Of a stretch of 64,000 nt of DNA, positions 19,478 to 27,146 are shown piece by piece. The first letter of the stretch is position 1. Each line of letters starts with the position of its first letter. Made by a program: the position numbers and the translations under genes. This stretch comes from RPQJ01 sp963706535 (GTDB taxonomy: Bacteria > Pseudomonadota > Gammaproteobacteria > Steroidobacterales > Steroidobacteraceae). A model generated the notes under the pieces. That model had not been told where the DNA came from. It worked only from the letters and a program-made list of their open reading frames with translations, and did no database searches. The DNA is taken from positions 1 through 64,000 of the forward strand of contig CAVPMU010000013.1 of assembly GCA_963706535.1 (NCBI GenBank), in the 5' to 3' direction.

Positions 19478-19765
19478 GTGGATTTCAGCGGAAAGGTCTC
19501 GGTAGAAAAGAACGGGCGCAGTGGCTCCGTGCACGTGGCGATTGATGGCCGCCGCCTGCGGTTCTACTGGGAGTACGGCGGCGGCGACCGCATCGCCATG
19601 TTGGCCGTGCCGACCGAAGCGGAATGGAGCGTGCTCGACCCCCGCCGGGAATTCGGACGTGGTTCTTTCCTGGCCGGACTGGCCCGGGAAATCGCCCGCC
19701 ACGAGTGCCCGCATGCGACCATCGAGATCGCGCCCGAGGCAGTGTATTTTCTCGAACCCTCGTGA
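19478..19765 (+). CDS. Small protein of unknown function
   Basis: A 95-residue cytoplasmic-looking protein starting at GTG 19478 (MDFSGKVSVEKNGRSGSVHV). No signal peptide, membrane segment or metal-binding cysteine pattern. The sequence reads as a beta-rich N-terminal half (FYWEYGGGDRIAMLAVPTEAEW) and a helical C-terminal half (SFLAGLAREIARHECPHATIEI). It lies 24 bases before a DUF3144 gene and may be co-transcribed. Family not recognised; regular codon use and good spacing to its neighbour support it being a gene. Confidence 0.6.
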   Translation: MDFSGKVSVEKNGRSGSVHVAIDGRRLRFYWEYGGGDRIAMLAVPTEAEWSVLDPRREFGRGSFLAGLAREIARHECPHATIEIAPEAVYFLEPS

Positions 19766-19789
19766 CCTTGCGAACCTTGCCGGAGCATC

Positions 19790-20083
19790 ATGCCCAACGA
19801 CACCGATGCGGATTTCTTCAAGCGCGCCGACGCCATCATCGACGTCGCGAACCAGCAACTCGCCGAGTCTACCCGCGGCAAGGTCAGCGCTTCGTGCATG
19901 TACGCCACGGCGCGATTCAACGCCTGGGTGAGTGCCTGCAGTTTCGACACCGGGGAGGACATGGAGGCTGCCCGGCAGGAGGCGATCGACTACTTCACGG
20001 AGCAGTACCGGACCATGCTTACCGAGAACCTCGACGAGTACATCAAGAATTTTGGCAAGTACATGCGGCCGGGCGAGGCCTGA
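19790..20083 (+). CDS. DUF3144 family protein
   Basis: A 97-residue soluble protein with the DUF3144 pattern: DADFFKRADAIIDVANQQL, then SASCMYATARFNAWVSACS, and EAIDYFTEQYRTMLTENLDEYIKNF. All-helical and acidic. Function unknown in any organism as far as I know. Intact, full length for the family, ATG start. Confidence 0.85.
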   Translation: MPNDTDADFFKRADAIIDVANQQLAESTRGKVSASCMYATARFNAWVSACSFDTGEDMEAARQEAIDYFTEQYRTMLTENLDEYIKNFGKYMRPGEA

Positions 20084-20105
20084 GCGGTCGCAGGGGATCG
20101 AGTCC

Positions 20106-20558
20106 ATGCCCACGTTCGTGGCGCTGCTGCGCGGCGTCAACGTCGGCAAGGCCAGGCGCGTCCCGATGGCGAACCTGCGCTCCCTGCTGGGCGCGATGGG
20201 CCATACCGGCGTGGCGACGCTGCGCAACAGCGGCAATGCGGTCTTCCACGCGTCGCGGCGAGCGCCGGCGAGGCACGCAACGGATCACTCTCGGCTGCTG
20301 GTGGCATTCACGCAGGACGCGCGCGCGTTGCAGGGCCTTGCGGGCATCGGTTCGCTCGTCACGCCTCCCGAGCAATTCGTCGTCGGCAGGAACGCAGCCT
20401 ACCTGCACTGCCCGCAGGGCATACTGGGAAGCAAGGCGGGGGAAGCGCTGCTCGGCAAGGCCGGCAAGGCAGCCACGACGCGGAACTGGGCGACCACGCT
20501 CAAGCTCGGCGCCCTGGTGCTGAGCGACAGGGACCAGCGATGGGAGGTGAAAGCATGA
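20106..20558 (+). CDS. DUF1697 family protein with an internal deletion
   Basis: A 150-residue protein, shorter than the roughly 175-180 residues usual for DUF1697. The N-terminus (MPTFVALLRGVNVGKARRVP, then TLRNSGNAVFHASRRAP) and C-terminus (PPEQFVVGRNAAYLHCPQGI, KAATTRNWATTLKLGALV) match the family, but the central segment that normally follows SGNAVF (a helix and strand around the valine- and asparagine-rich AANPF stretch) is missing. The frame is kept, so a shortened protein may be made; whether it folds is doubtful. Its stop overlaps the next gene (ATGA). Function of the family is unknown. Confidence 0.75.
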   Translation: MPTFVALLRGVNVGKARRVPMANLRSLLGAMGHTGVATLRNSGNAVFHASRRAPARHATDHSRLLVAFTQDARALQGLAGIGSLVTPPEQFVVGRNAAYLHCPQGILGSKAGEALLGKAGKAATTRNWATTLKLGALVLSDRDQRWEVKA

Positions 20559-20753
20559 TGAACTACTGGGCGGTCTTGCTCGCGGCCGTATCGAGCTTCC
20601 TGTTCTCGCTGATCGCCGCCTGGGTTTTCGCCCGGCTGCTTCGGCATCAACTGCCAGTTCGCGCAACGCAGCTTCAAGCTGTGGCCGGTGGACGGCGGCT
20701 ACCACGTCGCGCAATTCGCCTTGTTCGGACTCGTCTTGGGGATGCTCGGTTGA
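20555..20753 (+). pseudogene. Remnant of a DUF1761 membrane protein
   Basis: The ATG at 20555 opens a frame with the DUF1761 N-terminal helix (MMNYWAVLLAAVSSFLFSLI). The frame then degenerates, and the C-terminal end of the same family is found in another frame (RSFKLWPVDGGYHVAQFALF up to a TGA at 20751-20753). The middle of the protein, roughly 70 residues with two membrane helices, is absent. The simplest reading is an internal deletion that also broke the frame. The start overlaps the end of the DUF1697 gene and the end overlaps the TTG start of the beta-lactamase gene, so they were probably one operon. Confidence 0.7.
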
Positions 20754-21588
20754 GGCGACTCGCAGCGGTCGTGCTGTCGATCGGACTCGCGCTGCCGTGC
20801 CCCGCCAGCGAGCCGGACGGGGCCCAGGCGAGTGTCTGGCAGGAACGTGCGGACTGGGCGCAATACTTCAAGGAAGCAGGCGTCGAGGGCACCATCGTGG
20901 TGGTCGACGAGCGTGCTGGCGCCGTGGCGCGGTGGGTGCACGCGGAGAGCAGGGCGCGCCAGCGCTTCCTGCCTGCGTCCACCTTCAAGGTGCCGCACGC
21001 GCTGTTGCGCTCGACGCCGGCGTGGTCCGCGACGAGTTCCAGGTGTTCCGCTGGGACGGGGTGCAGCGCGACATCGAGTCCTGGAACGGCGACCAGAACC
21101 TGCGCTCCTCGATGCGCAATTCCGTCGTCTGGGTTTACCAGCGGATCGCGCGGGAGATCGGCGAGGAGCGCGAACGGCGCTATCTGGAGAGCATCGGCTA
21201 CGGCAACACCGATCCCTCCGGCGGCATCGACCGATTCTGGCTGGAAGGCAAGCTCGGGATTTCGGCGCAGGAGCAGGTGGCGTTCCTGCAGCGTCTCTAC
21301 CGGAACGACCTGCCGTTCCGGGTCGAGCACCAGCGACTGGTCAAGGACGTGATGATCGTCGAAGCCGGCCGCGACTGGGTCCTGCGTGCGAAGACGGGAT
21401 GGCAGGCACGCCTCGACCCACAGGTCGGCTGGTGGGTCGGGTGGGTGGAGCGACCGGCCGGTCCGGTATTCTTCGCGCTCAACATCGCCATGCCCAACGG
21501 GGGCGCGGACCTGCCGAAACGCGAAGGCATCGCCCGTGCGGTCCTGCGCTCCATCGACGCCTTGCCGACCGACCAATCGGCACCCTGA
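20750..21588 (+). pseudogene. Class D (OXA-type) beta-lactamase, frameshifted
   Basis: A serine beta-lactamase that would hydrolyse penicillin-type antibiotics in the periplasm. Starting at TTG 20750 the product has a signal peptide (LRRLAAVVLSIGLALPCPAS). All class D motifs are present: PASTFK (nucleophile Ser and Lys), SVVWVYQ (S-x-V), YGN, FWLEG and KTGW. The frame breaks just after STFKVPHALL near 21009; adding one base restores KVPHALFALDAGVVRDEF and a 279-residue protein. The frameshift sequence differs from the GACGTTCGAG sites elsewhere. Either a recently inactivated gene or a sequence error; complete motif conservation favours a recent event. OXA-like genes are widespread on chromosomes, so clinical resistance should not be assumed. 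Confidence 0.85.
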
Positions 21589-21600
21589 AAGGTAAGGATC

Positions 21601-22068
21601 GTGGGAAATCATACGGCTGAGGTGCTCTGGCTCCGGGGCGACCAGGACTTCCACGACAAGCGCTACAGCCGGCGGCACACGCTGCGCTTCGATGGTGGTA
21701 TCGAGGTACCAGGCTCGTCGTCACCGCACGTGGCGCCGCTGCCGATGTCCGAGGCGGCCGCGGTCGATCCGGAGGAGGCGTTCGTCTCGTCGCTCGCGAG
21801 CTGCCACATGCTGTGGTTCCTGTCGATCGCGGCGGCGCGCAAGTACCGGGTCGACCGGTATTTCGACTCGGCAGTCGGAGTCATGGGGAAGAACGCCGAA
21901 GGTCGCATGGCAATCACCGTGGTGACGCTGAGGCCACAAGTGGTCTTTTCGGGAGGTCACGTCCCGACGCGCGAGCAGGTCGAGCGCCTGCACCACCTCG
22001 CGCACGAGGAGTGCTACATCGCGAACTCCGTGCGCACCGAGGTACGTTGCGAGCCGGTATTCGAGTGA
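21601..22068 (+). CDS. OsmC/Ohr family peroxide-handling protein
   Basis: A 155-residue protein of the OsmC family, which reduces organic hydroperoxides with a pair of reactive cysteines. The two expected cysteines sit in VSSLASCHMLWFLSIA and LAHEECYIANSV. Starts at GTG 21601, 12 bases after the beta-lactamase stop, with GGTAAGGA as a plausible ribosome-binding site. It resembles the OsmC-like subgroup rather than classical Ohr. Intact. Confidence 0.88.
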   Translation: MGNHTAEVLWLRGDQDFHDKRYSRRHTLRFDGGIEVPGSSSPHVAPLPMSEAAAVDPEEAFVSSLASCHMLWFLSIAAARKYRVDRYFDSAVGVMGKNAEGRMAITVVTLRPQVVFSGGHVPTREQVERLHHLAHEECYIANSVRTEVRCEPVFE

Positions 22069-22079
22069 CGGGAGGGCAC

Positions 22080-22460
22080 ATGCACAAGAGCAAGCTGGCC
22101 GGATTCATCATCGACTGCCAGACGGATGATCTCAGTGAGGCCGCCGGCTTCTGGAGCCAGGCGCTCGGCATGGAGATGCGTGCGCTGCCGGCCGAGGAGG
22201 GTGAGAAATACGTGCGTCTGGAGGACCCGTCCGGCGAACTGCACATCGAGGTGCAGAAGGTCGGCCACCCGAGCCGCGTGCACCTCGACATCGAGACCGA
22301 CGACATCGAGGCCGAGGTGCGGCGGCTCGAGGCGCTGGGTGCGCGCCGCGTGCAGCAGGTTCACACCTGGTGGGTGATGGAAGCCCCGACCGGTCAGCGT
22401 TTCTGCGTCGTGCGGCAGAGCTCGCCGCACTTCACTGAGCGGGCCCGGGAGTGGACGTGA
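22080..22460 (+). CDS. VOC (glyoxalase-like) family protein
   Basis: A 126-residue single-module vicinal oxygen chelate protein of the Glyoxalase_6 type: KSKLAGFIIDCQTDDLSEAAGFW at the N-terminus, LHIEVQKVGHPSRVHLDIET in the middle and EAPTGQRFCVVRQ near the end. Members bind a metal or small ligand; the reaction cannot be told from sequence. It follows the OsmC gene by 11 bases and its last 29 bases overlap the convergent dehydrogenase-like gene. Confidence 0.85.
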   Translation: MHKSKLAGFIIDCQTDDLSEAAGFWSQALGMEMRALPAEEGEKYVRLEDPSGELHIEVQKVGHPSRVHLDIETDDIEAEVRRLEALGARRVQQVHTWWVMEAPTGQRFCVVRQSSPHFTERAREWT

Positions 22461-23649
22461 GCACCCGGTAGATCACGCCCGCGTAATCGTCCGATACGTA
22501 CACCGCGCCGTCCGGTCCCTCGGTGACCCAGGCGGGCCGGCCGATGATGCCGTCGGGCCCGAGGAACCCGCTCAGGAAGTCGCGCTCGACGATCGTGCCG
22601 TCCGGTTGCCACTGCAGCGCCACCACCTTGTAGCCATCGGGCGTCCTGCGGTTCCAGGAACCGTGCAGCGCCACGAGCGCCGTGCGTTCGTATCCCGGTG
22701 GCAGGTTGGCCGAGCGCAGGAAGTGGATGCCGAGCGGCGCGTTGTGGGGGCGAAACTCGTGGGCCGGGGCGATCGCCGGGATCGACTCGTCGTAACCGTC
22801 ACCCAGCTCGGGATCGGGCACGCCGTTGCCATTGATGAACGGCCAGCCGTAGAAGCCGCCCCGCTCGATGCGGTTCAGTTCGTCGGGCGGAAAATCGTCA
22901 CCCAGCAGGTCGCGACCGTTCTCCGTGGCGTACAGGCCGCCGTCCCAGGGCGCCCAGTCGAACCCCACGCTGTTGCGCAGACCAGTCGCGACGATTTCGG
23001 CGCCCGAGCCGTCGGGGCGCAGCCGCATGATCGTCGCCCGCCGCTGGTCCTTCTCGATGCAGACATTGCACGTCGAGCCCTGCGACAGGTAGAGCCACCC
23101 GTCCGGACCAGATGCGATCGTGCGGGTCTGGTGGAATCCGTCCGACGTCAGACCCGTCAACACGTGGGAGTAGGGCCCGGTGGCCTTGCCTTCGGCCGCG
23201 TCGAAGCTCGCGCGCCCGATCGCAGTGCGCTCGGCGACGTAGAGCCAGCCGTCGCGCAGCGCGAGCCCGTGTGGCCCGTCGAGTCCCTCGAACAGCACGC
23301 GGTGGCCGTCGGGCCGGCCGTCCGAATTGCGGTCGCGCTCGAGCAGGGACACGATGCCGCCGCGCGTGCGTGACACGATCAGGTCGCCGGCCGGCGTGAA
23401 AATGATCACGCGAGCGAGGGGAACTTCCGTGGAATAGGCGTGCACGGCCAGGCCCGACGGCACCCTGAGCTGCATCGCGACACGGGTCGCCGTGGGCGCC
23501 TCGATGCCACGGCCGAGCAGGAAGCCGAGCATCACGCGTTTGTCGGAGACGGTAATCGGTCCCCACCACACGAAGGCGGCGAGGGCGGCCAGCAGGACGA
23601 CGACGGCAATGGCGATGCCGGCGGCGATGCGTCGGGCTCGGGTCGGCAT
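22432..23649 (-). CDS. Membrane-anchored sorbosone dehydrogenase-like beta-propeller protein
   Basis: A 405-residue protein with an N-terminal membrane anchor (IAAGIAIAVVVLLAALAAFVWW) and a six-bladed propeller of the PQQ-type glucose/sorbosone dehydrogenase family. Recognisable pieces are PSGLAVHAYSTEVPLARVI, GPHGLALRDGWLYVAE, the CNVCIEKDQRRATIMRLRPDG cysteine pair, TGLRNSVGFDWAP, GGFYGWPF and ALHGSWNRRTPDGYKVV. The active site faces the periplasm. Substrate and PQQ dependence are inferred from the family only. It is transcribed divergently from the phosphatase gene. Confidence 0.85.
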   Translation of the reverse strand: MPTRARRIAAGIAIAVVVLLAALAAFVWWGPITVSDKRVMLGFLLGRGIEAPTATRVAMQLRVPSGLAVHAYSTEVPLARVIIFTPAGDLIVSRTRGGIVSLLERDRNSDGRPDGHRVLFEGLDGPHGLALRDGWLYVAERTAIGRASFDAAEGKATGPYSHVLTGLTSDGFHQTRTIASGPDGWLYLSQGSTCNVCIEKDQRRATIMRLRPDGSGAEIVATGLRNSVGFDWAPWDGGLYATENGRDLLGDDFPPDELNRIERGGFYGWPFINGNGVPDPELGDGYDESIPAIAPAHEFRPHNAPLGIHFLRSANLPPGYERTALVALHGSWNRRTPDGYKVVALQWQPDGTIVERDFLSGFLGPDGIIGRPAWVTEGPDGAVYVSDDYAGVIYRVLTSTPGPAQ

Positions 23650-23668
23650 CAGTCGCGCTCCCTGGCGC

Positions 23669-23674
23669 TACAAT
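23669..23674 (+). promoter_or_regulatory. -10 element for a near-leaderless phosphatase mRNA
   Basis: TACAAT lies only eight bases upstream of the ATG at 23683. Transcription would start about two bases before the start codon. No good -35 box and no ribosome-binding site are visible, so the mRNA may be leaderless. Confidence 0.45.
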
Positions 23675-23682
23675 GTACGCGC

Positions 23683-24165
23683 ATGAAAATACTGTTCGTG
23701 TGCATGGGAAACATCTGTCGATCGCCCACGGCCGAGGGCGTCTTCCGCGAGCTCGTCCGTGCGCGGGCCCCGGGCCTCGACCTCGAGATCGACTCGGCCG
23801 GGACGCACGATTACCACGTCGGCGCCCCGCCTGATGCCCGCGCGATCGCAGCGGCGCGCCGCCGCGGGATCGATCTCGCACACCTGCGTGCGCGAATGGT
23901 CGAGGCGCACGATTTCGAGCGCTTCGACCTGATCGTGGCCATGGACAGGCTGAATCGCGAGATCCTGCTCGACCGCAGTCCACCGCAGTACCGGGAGCGC
24001 ATCCGGTTGTTCACCGAGTTCGCACCTGCGAGCAACGTCGAGAACGTCCCAGACCCCTACTACGGCGGGCCAACCGGCTTCGAGCACGTGCTCGACCTCG
24101 TCGAGGAAGCCGCAGCGGGCTTGCTGGACGAGGTGCTGGCCCGGACCGAACCCCGGCGCCGCTAG
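23683..24165 (+). CDS. Low-molecular-weight protein-tyrosine phosphatase
   Basis: A 160-residue cytoplasmic phosphatase. The P-loop C-x5-R is at the N-terminus (VCMGNICRSPTAEGVF, Cys7 and Arg13) and the general acid lies in VPDPYYGG. In bacteria such enzymes dephosphorylate tyrosine kinases of exopolysaccharide export or other proteins, but no such kinase is in the window. The ATG at 23683 is fixed by the conserved MKILFVCMGN start. Ends 17 bases from the end of convergent rne. Confidence 0.93.
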   Translation: MKILFVCMGNICRSPTAEGVFRELVRARAPGLDLEIDSAGTHDYHVGAPPDARAIAAARRRGIDLAHLRARMVEAHDFERFDLIVAMDRLNREILLDRSPPQYRERIRLFTEFAPASNVENVPDPYYGGPTGFEHVLDLVEEAAAGLLDEVLARTEPRRR

Positions 24166-24182
24166 AGCGCCGGGGCACGGAT

Positions 24183-26762
24183 TCACGGTTCGCTGCGCGG
24201 CGCCTCGCGGGTCGCGTCGTTCGGCGGACCGGGCGTCCACTCCTGCACCTCGTGCGGCGGACGCACGATCGGCAGTGGGGCCGCCTCCACCGGACGTTCG
24301 ACGGGCCGGGCCTCGGGAGCCGCCGCGACATCGCTACCGACGACGATCGCCGCTGGTGCGGCCGATTCCGGCGAGCGGCCTTCGCCACGCTGCTCGCCAC
24401 CGAACTGCTCGCCACCGTCCCGGCGACGACGACGGCCGCCACGGCGTGAACGACGCCCGGTGCGCTCGCCCTCGGGCCGTTCGGACTGCTCGCCACGCGG
24501 ACCGTCCGCTCCCGGCGCATTCTCGTTGCGCGGGGCGCCTTCACTGCGCGATGCCTGCGCTGCGACTGGCGCGACAGGCAGTTGCTCCGCACGGGGCGGC
24601 GGCGGGGGCTGCTGCTGAGATTGCGGCTGCTGTTGCTGCTGCTGCTGCGCCTGTTGTTGCTGCTGGGGCGGACGTTGCTGCTGACCTTCCGGCCGCCGCT
24701 CGCGCTGGCCACCCCCCTGGCCGTGTGCCTGGTCTGGGCGCCGACCGCGTTCGCCACGCTCCCCGCGCTGCTGGTCGCCGCGGCCTTCGGGACGTCGCTC
24801 GCCATCACGGCGCTCAGGACGGCGTTCGCCGCCTTCCCGGCCCGGTCCACGGCCTCGCTCGTCGCGCCGGCCGTCACGTCCGCCGTCGCGACCACCGCGG
24901 CCACCACGGCTGTCGTCGCGGTCACGCGACCGGGAACGCTCACGCTCACGATCCCGCTGGCCACGATCGGCCTGTACCGGTGCGGCCTGGGGCTGCGGCG
25001 CACGCTTGTCGCCGAACACCCAGTGCCACAGGCGCACGAATACACCGTCACGCGGGCCGTACCGGGGCACGGCGACCGCGGCCACGGCAGCCGCGACCGG
25101 CGCCACGGCCACCGGCTCCGGGGCTGGCGGAGGAGCCGGCGTGCTCGGCACCACGGTCGTGACCGCGGGCACCGGCGGCGGAGGTGGAGCCTTTTCCTCG
25201 GCCGCGATGGCGTCGAGGTCGATCTTCGGCTGCACGGCCATCTGGTGGCTGATCACCGAGTACTCGGGCAGGCCGAGTTCGTCGTCGCGCACACGGCGCA
25301 ACTCGTAGGCCGGCGTGTCGAGATAGCGATTCGGCACGAGGATGACGTCCACCTCGCTGCGGGTCTCGATGCTGTGCAGCCAGTCGCGCTTCTCGTTCAT
25401 CAGGTAGGTTGCGACGTCCACCGGCAGCTGCGCGATCACCTTGGCGGTGCGGTCCTTGCGCGCCTCCTCGCCGATCAGGCGAAGTATGGCGAGCGCCAGC
25501 GACTCGACGCTGCGGATCACGCCCATGCCGCTGCAGCGCGGGCAGACGATGTTGGTCGATTCGCTGATCGACGGACGCAGCCGCTGGCGCGACAGCTCGA
25601 GCAGCCCGAAGCGCGAGATGCGGCCGATCTGGATGCGGGCGCGATCCTGCTTCACGGCGTCGCGCAGGCGGTCCTCGACGGCGCGCTGGTTCTTCTGCGA
25701 CTCCATGTCGATGAAATCGATGACGATGAGTCCACCCACGTCCCTCAGGCGCATCTGGCGGGCGATCTCGTCCGCGGCCTCGAGGTTGGTGTTGAACGCG
25801 GTCGTCTCGATGTCCGTGCCGCGGGTGCTGCGGGCCGAGTTGATGTCGATCGACACCAGCGCCTCGGTGTGGTCGATCACGATGCTGCCGCCGGAGGGCA
25901 GCGTGACCTTGTGCGAGTACGCCGACTCGATCTGGCTCTCGATCTGGTAGCGGGTGAAGAGCGGGACGTGGTCGTCGTAGAACTTGAGCTTGCGCAGGTT
26001 GCCCGGCATGAAGCGCTGCATGTAGTCCTGCGCCTCGGCGTAGATCTCCTGCTTGTCGACCAGGATCTCGCCGATGTCGTCGGACAGGTAGTCGCGCAGC
26101 GCCCGCAGGATCGCCTTCGACTCCTGGTAGATCAGGAACGGGGACGGCCGGCTGTCAGACGCGCTCTTGATCGCATTCCAGATGTCGACGAGGTTGTTGA
26201 CGTCCCACTGCAGCTCCTCGGCGGTACGGCCGACGCCGGCCGTGCGCACGATGGCACCCATGCCGTCGGGGATCTGCAGGTTGTCCATGGCCTCGCGCAG
26301 CTGGTCGCGGTCGTCGCCCTCGATGCGGCGCGAGACGCCGCCGGCGCGGGGATTGTTCGGCATCAGCACCAGGAAGCGCCCGGCCAGGCTCACGAAGGTG
26401 GTGAGCGCCGCGCCCTTGTTGCCGCGCTCTTCCTTTTCGACCTGGACGATGAGCTCCTGGCCTTCCTCGACCAGGTCGCGCATGTTCGGCCGGCCACCGC
26501 CTTCCTGCCCGCCCTTGTCCTGGGGCTTGAAGTAGTCGCGGGAAATTTCCTTCAGCGGCAGGAAGCCGTGGCGCTCGGCGCCGTAATCGACGAACGCAGC
26601 CTCGAGGCTGGGCTCTACCCGGGTGATTCGGCCCTTGTAGACGTTGGCCTTCTTGGTTTCCCGGGACGGGATTTCGATATCGAGGTCATAGATCCGCTGG
26701 CCATCCACCAGCGCGACGCGCAACTCCTCTTCCTGGGTTGCGTTGACGAGCATTCTCTTCAT
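24183..26762 (-). CDS. rne: Ribonuclease E
   Basis: Endonuclease that initiates mRNA decay and processes rRNA and tRNA, and scaffolds the degradosome. 859 residues from ATG 26762 (MKRMLVNATQEEELRVALVD, as in E. coli). The S1 domain is at about residues 37-120 (KANVYKGRITRVEPSLEAAF). The metal-binding aspartates fit VSIDINSARS (about 305) and VIDFIDMES (about 350); the zinc link is CPRCSGMG. Residues from about 540 are low-complexity: Ala/Val/Pro stretches, Arg/Asp- and Arg/Gly-rich RNA-binding segments, and a glutamine-rich tract near residues 700-720, followed by an acidic end. This is the natively unstructured scaffold region. The downstream codon at 26753 is a possible alternative start. 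Confidence 0.95.
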   Translation of the reverse strand: MKRMLVNATQEEELRVALVDGQRIYDLDIEIPSRETKKANVYKGRITRVEPSLEAAFVDYGAERHGFLPLKEISRDYFKPQDKGGQEGGGRPNMRDLVEEGQELIVQVEKEERGNKGAALTTFVSLAGRFLVLMPNNPRAGGVSRRIEGDDRDQLREAMDNLQIPDGMGAIVRTAGVGRTAEELQWDVNNLVDIWNAIKSASDSRPSPFLIYQESKAILRALRDYLSDDIGEILVDKQEIYAEAQDYMQRFMPGNLRKLKFYDDHVPLFTRYQIESQIESAYSHKVTLPSGGSIVIDHTEALVSIDINSARSTRGTDIETTAFNTNLEAADEIARQMRLRDVGGLIVIDFIDMESQKNQRAVEDRLRDAVKQDRARIQIGRISRFGLLELSRQRLRPSISESTNIVCPRCSGMGVIRSVESLALAILRLIGEEARKDRTAKVIAQLPVDVATYLMNEKRDWLHSIETRSEVDVILVPNRYLDTPAYELRRVRDDELGLPEYSVISHQMAVQPKIDLDAIAAEEKAPPPPPVPAVTTVVPSTPAPPPAPEPVAVAPVAAAVAAVAVPRYGPRDGVFVRLWHWVFGDKRAPQPQAAPVQADRGQRDRERERSRSRDRDDSRGGRGGRDGGRDGRRDERGRGPGREGGERRPERRDGERRPEGRGDQQRGERGERGRRPDQAHGQGGGQRERRPEGQQQRPPQQQQQAQQQQQQQPQSQQQPPPPPRAEQLPVAPVAAQASRSEGAPRNENAPGADGPRGEQSERPEGERTGRRSRRGGRRRRRDGGEQFGGEQRGEGRSPESAAPAAIVVGSDVAAAPEARPVERPVEAAPLPIVRPPHEVQEWTPGPPNDATREAPRSEP

Positions 26763-27146
26763 CGGCCCTCTCAAATAGGCAGACAGGGGCCGTGAACGAC
26801 CGGACGGGTGGTGCCGTGGCCTTGCGGAGAGGTCTTGCAGCGGGTGTTTGCATGCTGCTCTTTGCGGCACCGCGCGCATGGCGCCGTGCCTGACCGAATC
26901 CTGGTGCTTTCTGGCATCGTTCCCGCCGCGGATCGCGCCTCAAGCCCGCTGCCCGCCGGGGCTGCGGCACCTGCGCGTGTTCACGGCAGTTCGATGGTCT
27001 GAAACTTCAGAACCAACTAAGATGCGCGCGGCCCGCACCCTGCGGGTGACAGGCTCGCTACGCTCATTCCGCGCTCATCCGGCCGCACATACGGCGGCAG
27101 GTCGGCGCTTCGAGCCGGACTGTAACAATCGAACACCGGTAAATCA
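26763..27146. promoter_or_regulatory. Divergent rne/rluC intergenic region
   Basis: No gene is seen in these 384 bases. The rluC-rne divergent arrangement matches enterobacteria, where rne has a long 5' UTR through which RNase E limits its own synthesis; a long leader here fits that, but is inferred. Several short GC-rich dyads are present, for example GCCCGCACC-CTGCGGGTG around 27030-27050. No confident -35/-10 pair could be assigned. Confidence 0.4.

Noticed and set aside
24600..24680. Microsatellite of GCT/GTT triplets as a non-coding repeat
   Set aside because: It is in frame as the glutamine-rich part of RNase E on the minus strand.
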